A stretch of DNA of 5,797 nucleotides from the NCBI GenBank assembly GCA_913056425.1, contig CAJXLR010000126.1:1-5797 (forward strand), written 5' to 3'. Below the pieces are notes generated by a model that made no database searches, had not been told where the DNA came from, and worked only from the letters and a program-made list of their open reading frames with translations. The position numbers and the translations under genes are program-made. Numbering within the stretch: position 1 is the stretch's first letter; the number at the start of each line of letters is the position of its first letter. Positions 1 to 5,768 of the stretch are shown here, piece by piece. Origin of the DNA: an uncultured Bacteroidota bacterium. Its GTDB lineage: Bacteria; Bacteroidota; Bacteroidia; NS11-12g; UBA9320.

Positions 1-164
1 GATCTATGATGTTTTAATACGTTGATCTACATGTACTAGTAGCTTAAACTCAAGTGCATGGCGGCTGTAGATTACTTGTGTGCTGAAGATTCATGGTAAT
101 AAACATTAAACTGGGAGAGTTAGATATACAAACGCTGTAGCATTATGTAGTGTGCATTCTCTAG
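1..164 (+). other. Putative intron / 5' flank with splice acceptor at 163-164
   Basis: No open frame of use runs through this stretch. Its 3' end, TGTGCATTCTCTAG (151-164), is pyrimidine-rich and ends in AG exactly where the downstream frame opens; the in-frame TAG at 162-164 closes that frame, so the coding sequence cannot extend further left without splicing. One tidy model puts a donor at 96 (ATG|GTAATA), giving a 69-nt intron lying directly after a start codon at 93-95 and joining in phase to the exon at 165. That model is inference: the true donor may lie outside the window. Overlapping short palindromes (TACATGTA at 28-35, TACTAGTA at 34-41) are present but have no assigned role. Confidence 0.4.
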
Positions 165-935
165 ACCATATCCGATGAAAAGAAACTTGTCGAGGAACTT
201 GAAAAGGAAGTAGCTGTAGAGCAAGACGACTCTGCAACACCCGAAGATATTGAGAAGGAGGAAGCAAAAGTGAAGGAAGCTACAGATTTATTGATTAGAG
301 AGGAAGAAAAGCTCAAGTCGGAAACAGAGGCTGTTATTACTGAGATAGAAAAGATTGAATCTGAAGTAAAGACTTTAGATAGAGGAGGCAGCAACAATAG
401 TAATAGTGATGCAAATGATAATGACAGCAATGAAGGAGGACAAACTGCTGGTAGTCCTACTAATAATCAAAAACCTTCTGATGAAATGTTATCAAAATTG
501 AAAGAAAAGGTAGAACAAAAGGAAGATCTCATAACAAAGCTCAAGCGTGCTAGTGAGAAAGATATTGATCCCAAAACAGGCAAGTTCAAGGCCATGTCAT
601 CACAGGACTATAAACAAAGAGTAAAGAATACCGATGTCGATTTTATACAATTCCTGAAAGATACAATTGCCAATGAAGAAGAGTTTGAAAGAGACCTAGA
701 AGCATTCGAGGGGTTGTTACAAAAAGAATTTGGACCAGCCATGAAGGAAGTTCAAAAGGATTTAGGACCATTGGTAGGTGAAGTACGTGATGAAGTTGCA
801 AAAGATGTGGCACCAGTAGTTGGAGATGTTGTACAACAGTTGAAGGAAAGGGCTGGTAATGTTGTGGAGGGAGAAGTTGATGAGTTGAAGAACATTGCAA
901 ACGATGCGATTGGCAAGTTGCGCAGCATCTTTTGA
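165..935 (+). CDS. Terminal exon of a eukaryotic-type coiled-coil protein, function unknown
   Basis: The frame is open from 165 to the TGA at 933-935 (256 residues) and has no ATG near its 5' end. A GTG at 270 is the only bacterial-style start, but the same highly charged, Glu/Lys-rich composition continues upstream of it to 165, so I read this as an exon that begins at the splice acceptor. Residues 1 to about 75 are Glu/Lys-rich and heptad-like, consistent with a long coiled coil. A low-complexity linker rich in Asn, Ser, Asp and Gly follows (about 80-110). After a second charged helix come a compact acidic/aromatic segment (about 148-185, including DFIQFLKDTI and FERDLEAFEGLL) and a C-terminal amphipathic region with alternating Val and acidic residues (GPLVGEVRDEV, APVVGDVVQQL). 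There is no catalytic motif or membrane span. The AT-biased codons and Asn/Ser/Asp spacer resemble diatom or other protist proteins. I do not recognise the family. If the exon follows directly after ATG 93-95 the protein is about 257 residues; otherwise N-terminal residues are missing. Confidence 0.6.
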   Translation, partial: TISDEKKLVEELEKEVAVEQDDSATPEDIEKEEAKVKEATDLLIREEEKLKSETEAVITEIEKIESEVKTLDRGGSNNSNSDANDNDSNEGGQTAGSPTNNQKPSDEMLSKLKEKVEQKEDLITKLKRASEKDIDPKTGKFKAMSSQDYKQRVKNTDVDFIQFLKDTIANEEEFERDLEAFEGLLQKEFGPAMKEVQKDLGPLVGEVRDEVAKDVAPVVGDVVQQLKERAGNVVEGEVDELKNIANDAIGKLRSIF

Positions 936-997
936 TTTTGATGTTGGTTGTGGCGTTGGTTGCATATGTGAATGCGAGTTATGGGGTGTTACAAGCA

Positions 998-1098
998 AAC
1001 GCACTTCATCATAATTGAAATTATTGGTAGAAGAGTGGATTGACGTACCATAAGAGTAGGTAAAACTTTACCTCCACAATAAATGCACTTCATCATAA
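998..1098 (+). repeat. Pair of 17-bp direct repeats in the 3' flank
   Basis: AAcGCACTTCATCATAA at 998-1014 recurs as AAtGCACTTCATCATAA at 1082-1098, with one mismatch in 17 and a start-to-start distance of 84 bp. A second short repeat, GAGTTATGG, appears at 976-984 and 1102-1110. The copies bracket the palindrome at 1058-1073 and the AATAAA at 1078. The pattern suggests a local duplication or a small degenerate mobile element; no coding capacity is present. Confidence 0.6.
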
Positions 1099-1126
1099 GA
1101 AGAGTTATGGACGCCTACTTATGGTA
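1046..1126. repeat. Imperfect inverted repeat enclosing a 16-bp palindrome
   Basis: TACCATAAGAGTAGG (1046-1060) pairs with CCTACTTATGGTA (1114-1126) after a two-base insertion in the left arm. Overlapping the left arm is the near-perfect palindrome AGGTAAA-AC-TTTACCT (1058-1073). Together they could fold as an extended hairpin in RNA or represent the termini of a tiny foldback element of about 80 bp. No target-site duplication is obvious. Confidence 0.5.
1078..1083 (+). promoter_or_regulatory. Candidate polyadenylation signal AATAAA
   Basis: AATAAA lies 143 bases after the stop codon of the coiled-coil gene, within its presumed 3' untranslated region. The motif is canonical for eukaryotic cleavage and polyadenylation, but it is short and the region is AT-rich, so chance is possible. 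Confidence 0.35.
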
Positions 1127-1379
1127 TGTAGCAGGATACATTTCATTGTTGTTTCTTTTCTCTTTTCTCAGTTCTCAGAGATAAGACATGAGACACCATC
1201 TGGCCCTCCCCGTATAATATACGAGTTCCTCTATATAATTTTTGAAAGAGACAGGAAAGAGACCTTCCGTTCAGAGCAAACACGTCTCATCAAAAATTTC
1301 AATTCAATTCATTCAAGGCACCGCGACCAATTGATGTAGGTAGGCTGGTTAATGAACGTTTGAAACGATAGCAACCTAT

Positions 1380-1499
1380 TCAATAAAGGCAAAAATGGTA
1401 GTAGAATGACAGGAGTAACACTAATACGAACAAGATCGATGCCACCATAAAAATGGTGATTAATGTATAAACCAAACGACGTAGGATGTAGTCAAGCAT
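1380..1499 (-). pseudogene. 5' fragment of a DppB-type ABC transporter permease, truncated at the junction
   Basis: The frame starts at ATG 1499-1497 and begins MLDYILRRLVYTLITIFMV, the hallmark opening of the first permease of peptide/nickel ABC importers: a short N-terminus with a paired Arg (residues 7-8), then the first transmembrane helix (about 9-27). Such proteins usually run to about 310-340 residues with an integral-membrane permease domain; only the first about 27 codons resemble the family here and the frame stops at 1382-1380. The gene lies 91 bp downstream of the binding protein on the same strand, the normal operon position for the inner-membrane partner of that protein. The ribosome binding site is weak (GTGGA about 10 bases upstream). 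The loss of the rest is most simply explained by the junction, not by mutation in the source bacterium. Confidence 0.7.
1400..1422. other. Junction between eukaryote-like and bacterial sequence
   Basis: Reading leftward on the minus strand, the permease frame matches the family pattern up to about residue 27 (base 1419) and then stops matching: where such permeases normally read a His-Leu-Ala-Pro-Gly-like motif, the sequence gives LLLSFYYHFCLY and a stop. To the left the DNA has eukaryotic character, to the right bacterial. No terminal inverted repeats or target duplication are visible at the join. The exact breakpoint cannot be placed better than about 20 bases from the sequence alone. Confidence 0.55.
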
Positions 1500-1537
1500 A
1501 CAGCGAGTCCACTTTATAAGAGAAGTTAGAGAGTTTG

Positions 1538-1566
1538 AGTATTGGGTGGCTAGACCACCCAATACT
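1538..1566 (-). promoter_or_regulatory. Strong intercistronic hairpin between binding-protein and permease genes
   Basis: AGTATTGGGTGG (1538-1549) and CCACCCAATACT (1555-1566) form a perfect 12-bp stem with the 5-base loop CTAGA. It begins 24 bases after the binding-protein stop. No run of T follows on the minus strand, so it is not a classic intrinsic terminator. Stem-loops at this position are known in ABC importer operons, where they protect the upstream transcript from 3' exonucleases or partly attenuate readthrough, giving far more binding protein than permease. That role here is inferred from position and structure. Confidence 0.75.
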
Positions 1567-1590
1567 AACAGCCATACGTTGTAATTTGCC

Positions 1591-3222
1591 TTAGGAAGGA
1601 TACAGCAATTTACCTTCGCTATTCCAGGTGTAGCCAGCTGCAGCAAGAACATCGCGTGCTTTCTTTACATTCGCTGTACGGGATACAACTGAGCTATTGT
1701 GCCAGAATTTATTGGCTGGTGCTATTACTGAGCCACCATTCTCTGCAAAGCCAGACATGATAACATCGCGAATTACATCTCGCGGTATAATCATATCCAT
1801 AGCCTTCCTGAAGGAGGCGTCAGCTAATGGCCCTCTGCGTACGTTGTACCCAAGATCATAGAAGCCATGGCTTGCATAACCTGCACCCACAACTCCAGAT
1901 ATTTTGTTTAGATCTTGAACAAGTGCTGGCTTTAAAATGTAACGTGTACGATCACATTCACCTACTTCTATCGCAGCCGCCATCGCATCATGGCTACCGT
2001 AAGTAATGCGAATGATCCCTGCGCATTTTGGAGGGCTAAAATGATCTGTGTTAGCACTGACTTTTAGTTCTTTACCACGGTCCCAGTAGTCGAACTTGAA
2101 TGGACCAGATCCGATGGGGTTCTCGTTAGCGAAATTCAGCACATCATCCACACCAGCTTTTTCTGGAATGTCTTTCCAAATGTGCTGTGGCAAAATAAAG
2201 AACGAGCAGAAGAAGTTAATCATTAATGGTGCATGTGGTGCTGATAACTTGATCCGAAGCGAATTTGCTCCAGTTTTCGTGACAGTTGTAAAGTTCTCTA
2301 ACGACGATATGATGAACGGTGCATTCCATTTCATGCAGTAGTCAAATGAAAATATTACGTCGTCTACGGTGACAGCGTTTCCATCATGCCACTTCATACC
2401 GTCACGTAGCACAATATCTACCGTTGTATCATCAACGATATCAATTGAAGTAGCAGCCCAAGGCACAACTTTGCCAGTAGGATCAACCTGTGCCAGCCTG
2501 TCATAAATCATCCGTAACTCTTTAAATTCATTCGAGTCCGTTGCAGCAACTGGGTTCAAGTTTTTCAGAGCTGATGTCTGTCCTGTGCGTACATAACCGT
2601 CACCTTTCTTAACCGTCATGTTAATATCAGTCCAGAAACTCCCGATACCTTCGCCGAGCATTGGGACTACGTTGCCAAGTCGATCTTCTCGGTATGCGTT
2701 GGTCATTGACGGATAGACGATTGGACTGCGTACGGCGTCTTCATGTAAGATCGCCTGAGCTTCATGCACTAGTGCCTGACGCTCTTCGGCTATCATAGCA
2801 ACTTGCTGCTGCTCAGCAAGTTTGTTGATGCGTTCATCATTGTAGCCCCATTTGTTGTATGCGCCATCTTTGTGGTGCTGCATGCTAATAAAGGTTTCTG
2901 GGTCTATACGGTTTGCACGCCCTGTCCAGCGTACAATGAACATATCAAAGTCTTGTTCTTTAAATACCTTGTTAATACCTAAGTTGTAATCTTCGGCTTC
3001 AAGTTTAATGTCCCAGCCAATACCTTTTGCCGCTTGGGTTATTAACCTGCCCATCTCAGGACGCACTGGGTCAAAGCTAGCATTGGCCGTCAAAACCGCC
3101 ATAGGTTCGACAGGTTGGCCAGCTGCCGCGAAGGCGGGCATAGCCGTCGCAGTTGCGGCAGCAACAGCCGCGCTACTGCTGCGCGCCATAAAAGTTCTAC
3201 GGTTCATATTATTTTTTGTCAT
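1591..3222 (-). CDS. ABC transporter family 5 substrate-binding protein, circularly permuted, Tat-exported
   Basis: A 543-residue periplasmic solute-binding protein of the peptide/nickel (SBP_bac_5, DppA/OppA-like) family. Residues 1-34 form a twin-arginine signal (NRRTFMA at 7-13, then an Ala-rich core and a likely cleavage near AFA-AA, about 33). The segment order is unusual. Residues about 36-205 (LTANASFDP, WDIKLEAEDYNLGINKVF, DFDMFIVRWTGRANRIDPETF, SPIVYPSMTNAYR, SFWTDINM) correspond to the usual C-terminal third. Residues about 206-543 (ALKNLNPVAATDS, IYDRLAQVDPTGKVVPWAA, LRDGMKWHDGNAVTVDDVIFSF, GSGPFKFDYW, FRKAMDMIIPRDVI, NVKKARDVLAAAGY) correspond to the usual N-terminal two thirds. 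Nothing is missing, and total length equals a normal family member. The start at 3222 is fixed by a strong GGAGG five bases upstream. The gene heads an operon with a DppB-type permease and is divergent from a LysR regulator. The substrate cannot be read from sequence; oligopeptide-like or other small solutes are possible. Confidence 0.9.
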   Translation of the reverse strand: MTKNNMNRRTFMARSSSAAVAAATATAMPAFAAAGQPVEPMAVLTANASFDPVRPEMGRLITQAAKGIGWDIKLEAEDYNLGINKVFKEQDFDMFIVRWTGRANRIDPETFISMQHHKDGAYNKWGYNDERINKLAEQQQVAMIAEERQALVHEAQAILHEDAVRSPIVYPSMTNAYREDRLGNVVPMLGEGIGSFWTDINMTVKKGDGYVRTGQTSALKNLNPVAATDSNEFKELRMIYDRLAQVDPTGKVVPWAATSIDIVDDTTVDIVLRDGMKWHDGNAVTVDDVIFSFDYCMKWNAPFIISSLENFTTVTKTGANSLRIKLSAPHAPLMINFFCSFFILPQHIWKDIPEKAGVDDVLNFANENPIGSGPFKFDYWDRGKELKVSANTDHFSPPKCAGIIRITYGSHDAMAAAIEVGECDRTRYILKPALVQDLNKISGVVGAGYASHGFYDLGYNVRRGPLADASFRKAMDMIIPRDVIRDVIMSGFAENGGSVIAPANKFWHNSSVVSRTANVKKARDVLAAAGYTWNSEGKLLYPS

Positions 3223-3226
3223 TCAT

Positions 3227-3234
3227 TCCTCCCT
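3227..3234 (-). promoter_or_regulatory. Ribosome binding site of the substrate-binding protein
   Basis: AGGGAGGA on the minus strand has its GGAGG core five bases from ATG 3222. It selects this start over the ATG five codons later (MNRRTF), which would lie too far away, and shows that the segment is bacterial. Confidence 0.8.
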
Positions 3235-3280
3235 GGTAAGCGATTTCCGACAGCATGATTTTGTCGTACTTTCACTTTAA

Positions 3281-3309
3281 ACGATATTACTAGTTTATTT
3301 ATTCATCAA
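3281..3309 (-). promoter_or_regulatory. Candidate sigma70-type promoter for the binding-protein operon
   Basis: On the minus strand TTGATG (3309-3304) is separated by 17 bases from TATCGT (3286-3281); each box matches four of six consensus positions. Transcription would start near 3274 and leave a leader of about 50 bases before ATG 3222. The matches are moderate in an AT-rich region, so this is tentative. Confidence 0.35.
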
Positions 3310-3336
3310 ATTAATATATTTCATTGCTTCATGAAT
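3301..3336. promoter_or_regulatory. Candidate LysR-type operator dyads in the divergent promoter
   Basis: TTCAT-N6-ATGAA (3320-3335) is a short dyad, and a wider dyad pairs ATTCAT (3301-3306) with ATGAAT (3331-3336). They lie between the divergent genes and 17-50 bp upstream of the regulator start, where LysR-family proteins typically bind to repress themselves and control the neighbour. The wide dyad overlaps the candidate -35 box of the binding-protein promoter. The region is AT-rich and no clean T-N11-A match is evident, so support is weak. Confidence 0.3.
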
Positions 3337-3351
3337 TAATGGAATGCCGCT

Positions 3352-4251
3352 TTGCAATTGCGAGATTTAGAGTTTTTAACGACCTTAATACGCGTTGGTT
3401 CAGTAACCAAAGCAGCTGAACTGATGAATACTACGCAATCAAATGCAAGTAAGATATTGAAAAAGCTAGAGGAACGGTTTGGATTTGAACTTGTAGTACG
3501 TACAAATGGAAGAATTGTTCCGACCGCGGAAGGTCAAGTAATCGCCGAAAGAGCGCAGGCTATAGTCATGGGCTTACGACAACTAGACTTGCAGGCGCGT
3601 AATCTGCGTGAATTGCGACATGGCAGCTTGATAGTAGGAAGTACGCCACAGCTGTCTCGCGCGTTTGTACCAAATGTAGCCTCACAATTTATGAGAGTTA
3701 ATCCAGAAGTATCTATTAGTATCGAAACGAGAAATTCGCAGGTGCTAATTGATTTAGTAGCTAATCGTCAGCTAGATTTTGCAGTTGGACTATTGTCTTC
3801 AGAAGACACTACTATCGAATGCGTGCCACTTTTCGATGTTCACATGCTCGGTGCTTTGCCAAAACAACATTCATTGGCTGGAAAAAGCTATTTGACGGCT
3901 GCAGATTTTCATCAACAAGACTTCATAACCTCTAGTATGTTGGATCGTTCTCGTGAACAAATCGAAAGTTTTTTCTCTGCGGGAAACGCAAAGCCATTTG
4001 ATAGAGGAGAAGCATCGCTCTCATATGCGCGGATACACATGGTGAAATCTGGGCTTGGTATCACAATGATAGACTCACTTGCGGCCAAAGAGTATTCGGA
4101 TTCTGATCTCGTATTTCTACCACTGCTACCAAGTATCGAAATGAAAGTATGGCTAATTAAGTCTAGGCTTTCTTTGAAATCTATGATCCATGAAGCCTTC
4201 GAGCAAAACATTCTCGAGCATGCTAAAAATTTCGCGATGGAAGTTAATTGA
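3352..4251 (+). CDS. LysR-family transcriptional regulator
   Basis: A 299-residue cytoplasmic DNA-binding regulator of typical family length. The winged helix-turn-helix occupies residues 1-60: LRDLEFLTTLIRVGSVTKAA, the recognition helix around TQSNASKILKKLEERFG, and the wing with LVVRTNGRIVPTAEG. A linker helix follows (about 65-88) and then the periplasmic-binding-protein-like effector domain (about 90-295), opening with HGSLIVGSTPQL and containing the DFAVGLL strand and VKSGLGITMIDSLAA near the C-terminus. The start is TTG at 3352: no ATG or GTG exists between it and the in-frame TAA at 3337-3339, a later ATG would delete half of the helix-turn-helix, and GGA at 3341-3343 gives an SD-like site eight bases upstream. 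The gene is divergent from the binding-protein operon and 53 bp upstream of the exporter gene, so either or both could be targets. The effector is unknown. Confidence 0.92.
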   Translation: MQLRDLEFLTTLIRVGSVTKAAELMNTTQSNASKILKKLEERFGFELVVRTNGRIVPTAEGQVIAERAQAIVMGLRQLDLQARNLRELRHGSLIVGSTPQLSRAFVPNVASQFMRVNPEVSISIETRNSQVLIDLVANRQLDFAVGLLSSEDTTIECVPLFDVHMLGALPKQHSLAGKSYLTAADFHQQDFITSSMLDRSREQIESFFSAGNAKPFDRGEASLSYARIHMVKSGLGITMIDSLAAKEYSDSDLVFLPLLPSIEMKVWLIKSRLSLKSMIHEAFEQNILEHAKNFAMEVN

Positions 4252-4304
4252 TTTTCATTAAGCAAGCGAGATTAATACTAGCACAATTGAATTAACAAAG
4301 ACCT

Positions 4305-5246
4305 ATGAAACCAAATCTCAAAAGCTTTCCGCTATTGCTTGGAATATCGAGTGCCATCATCGCGGTATTCTGTCAGTCAATTAATGACGTAGCTATAAAA
4401 TTTTTAAGTGGCGGCTATGCGTTACATCAAGTCGTGCTCGTTAGGTCATCAATCGGCTTAGTTATATTACTTGCTGTTATTCTTCCTTTTTCGAATGGGT
4501 GGAGGACCTTCAAGACAAGAAGGATAAAATTTCACATTTTGAGAGGTTGTCTCGTTTTTTTTGCTAACATTACGTTTTTCTTGGGTCTTGCAGCGTTACC
4601 GTTGGCAGAGGGCGTCGCGATCTTCTTTATAAGCCCAATGTTAATTACCGTATTCTCGGTGGTGTTCCTACAAGAAGCAGTCGAATTCAGAAGGTGGATG
4701 GCAATAATTTTGGGTTTGCTGGGCGTTATAATAATGTTGAGGCCAGGGGATTCTACATTTCAATTCGCAGCATTGCTACCCTTGTTGGCAGCGTTTGGAT
4801 ATGCATCAGTGCAAGTTCTCACACGGTATATAGGCCGCACCGAAACAGCTGTAACAATGTCATTTTATAGTCAAATAACGTTCATAGTTGCTTCAGGACT
4901 GTTTGGTCTAGTACTGGGAGATGGCCGTTTTGAGGGTAACTCAGACCCATCATTATCATTCCTTTTCCGTGCATGGAGTCTCCCAGCACCTGAAGATTAT
5001 GTAATATTTATCTCGCTTGGCTGCGTGAGCGCCTTAGGCAGTTTTTCTGTATCTCAAGCTTACCGAGCAAGCGAAGCAGCATTTGTTGCTCCCATCGAAT
5101 ATATTGCTTTACCATTGGCAATCATGTGGGGCGTTTTAGTTTTCGGACATTGGCCCGATTTTACAGCTTTGATCGGTATCGCTCTGATATTGGGTTCCGG
5201 ATTATACATGATTTGGAGAGAAACGAGAACTGCTTTGAGCAGGTAG
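4305..5246 (+). CDS. EamA/DMT-superfamily inner-membrane transporter
   Basis: A 313-residue integral membrane protein with about ten hydrophobic helices arranged as two EamA repeats. The first repeat covers about residues 12-147, with an Asn/Asp-containing first helix (INDVAIKFLSGG), RSSIGLVILL, LRGCLVFFANITFFLGLAALPLAEGVAIFF, and a closing GLLGVIIMLRPG motif. The second covers about 155-307, with GYASVQVLTRYIG, SALGSFSVSQAYRASEAAFVAPIEYIALPLAIMWGVLVFGHWPD, and a final GSGLYMIW. This is the standard architecture and length of drug/metabolite exporters of the RhaT/YdcZ/EamA type, which move amino acids, their derivatives or other small metabolites across the inner membrane. It lies 53 bp after the regulator on the same strand with no terminator visible between them, so co-transcription is likely. 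The ribosome binding site is weak (AAAG about four bases before the ATG). The substrate cannot be inferred. Confidence 0.92.
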   Translation: MKPNLKSFPLLLGISSAIIAVFCQSINDVAIKFLSGGYALHQVVLVRSSIGLVILLAVILPFSNGWRTFKTRRIKFHILRGCLVFFANITFFLGLAALPLAEGVAIFFISPMLITVFSVVFLQEAVEFRRWMAIILGLLGVIIMLRPGDSTFQFAALLPLLAAFGYASVQVLTRYIGRTETAVTMSFYSQITFIVASGLFGLVLGDGRFEGNSDPSLSFLFRAWSLPAPEDYVIFISLGCVSALGSFSVSQAYRASEAAFVAPIEYIALPLAIMWGVLVFGHWPDFTALIGIALILGSGLYMIWRETRTALSR

Positions 5247-5418
5247 CCGTGAAACCAAGCTTCGTTCATCAAAATCTATTCTGTTAACGTGTTTAACGGC
5301 GAACTTGCAAATAAAGAATGTTTGAATTTTTCATCTTCGACAATATTGGCTTAGTGTCAAAACTTTTTAGATGTTTTTAATGTTCATAAACGCCCAGTAA
5401 GCGCAATAAAAACACCTT

Positions 5419-5484
5419 GAATGTAGATTGTTCCCGACTTCTAGGAATTGATTTCGAAGACGTTAGTCTATGTAGTCTACATTC
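5419..5484. repeat. 9-bp inverted repeat
   Basis: GAATGTAGA (5419-5427) and TCTACATTC (5476-5484) are perfect reverse complements separated by 48 bases. The spacing is too long for a terminator; it might be a remnant of a dyad or a chance match in AT-rich DNA. Confidence 0.35.
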
Positions 5485-5617
5485 TTTTTCGAACTCATAA
5501 AACATGGGCAAACTTATCATAATAGACGCGATTATAGCACAAATTGAATTCACTTGCCTACAAAATGTTAAGTAATTTCTTCTAAGTTCTATTTCGTAAA
5601 AGCTCATAGGAATAAAT

Positions 5618-5716
5618 ATGTCGAAGCTATTAGAATGCAAACGAATGGACGCTATACATAAACCTAACTTAGCAAAAAATGCGGCCATGTTTCAGGTAAG
5701 CCCAACAGTCCGTTGA
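5618..5716 (+). CDS. Small ORF (32 codons), function unknown
   Basis: The ATG at 5618 is preceded by AGGA seven bases upstream, a well-placed ribosome binding site and better than that of the exporter gene. The product starts MSKLLECKRMDAIHKPNLAK, is basic, and ends at TGA 5714-5716. It has no membrane span or recognisable motif. The segment NAAMFQVSPTVR faintly recalls the first helices of a helix-turn-helix, so this could be the start of a broken regulator or transposase, but that is speculation. It may equally be a chance frame. Confidence 0.25.
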   Translation: MSKLLECKRMDAIHKPNLAKNAAMFQVSPTVR

Positions 5717-5734
5717 GCTCTAATAGACACAAGT

Positions 5735-5768
5735 CACTGTGTTCTTTCACTAGGTTGGGGACACAGTG
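5735..5768. repeat. 8-bp inverted repeat near the right edge
   Basis: CACTGTGT (5735-5742) pairs with ACACAGTG (5761-5768) across an 18-base loop, and CCCAAC (5701-5706) can also pair with GTTGGG (5754-5759). There is no following T-run. It could be part of a structured RNA or an element end that continues beyond the window. Confidence 0.3.

Larger units (their letters stand above)
936..1400. other. Non-coding eukaryote-like intergenic stretch
   Basis: Apart from the repeats and AATAAA listed separately, this stretch holds no convincing gene. A 72-codon open frame at 1121-1339 has no family resemblance and no initiation context. Possible promoter-like elements for a rightward eukaryotic gene are CGTATAATATACG (1211-1223, a perfect odd-length palindrome), TATATAA (1232-1238) and, just before the junction, AAAAATGG (1391-1398). 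The frame from that ATG reads only three more codons before TGA, so any gene there is cut off or does not exist. Small tandem repeats occur at 1165-1178 (TTCTCAG twice) and 1244-1263 (GAAAGAGAC twice). Confidence 0.45.

Noticed and set aside
270..272. GTG at 270 as a bacterial start of the coiled-coil gene
   Set aside because: Coding-like Glu/Lys-rich sequence continues in frame upstream to 165 and ends at a splice-acceptor-like AG, so an exon start explains it better.
643..1004. Minus-strand open frames (643-900 and 762-1004) opposite the coiled-coil exon
   Set aside because: Their His/Leu/Gln-rich translations mirror the codon pattern of the plus-strand exon and show no domain.
1121..1339. 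Plus-strand open frame of 72 codons
   Set aside because: Low-complexity translation of a pyrimidine/purine-rich non-coding stretch; no initiation context and no recognisable motif.
1500..1652. Extension of the permease frame upstream to an ATG at 1652
   Set aside because: It would overlap the end of the binding-protein gene and the hairpin; family proteins begin at the MLDYILRR position (1499).
3008..3280. Plus-strand Ala-rich open frame opposite the signal peptide of the binding protein
   Set aside because: It is the antisense shadow of the Ala-rich Tat signal; the minus-strand gene explains the sequence fully.
5377..5688. Minus-strand open frame of 103 codons
   Set aside because: It has no Shine-Dalgarno at either possible start, no family resemblance, and composition unlike the neighbouring genes; most likely a chance frame in AT-rich DNA.
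5743..5760. Loop and dyad at the right edge as an intrinsic terminator of the exporter gene
   Set aside because: The stem is only 8 bp with an 18-base loop, has no T-run, and lies about 490 bp after the exporter stop.
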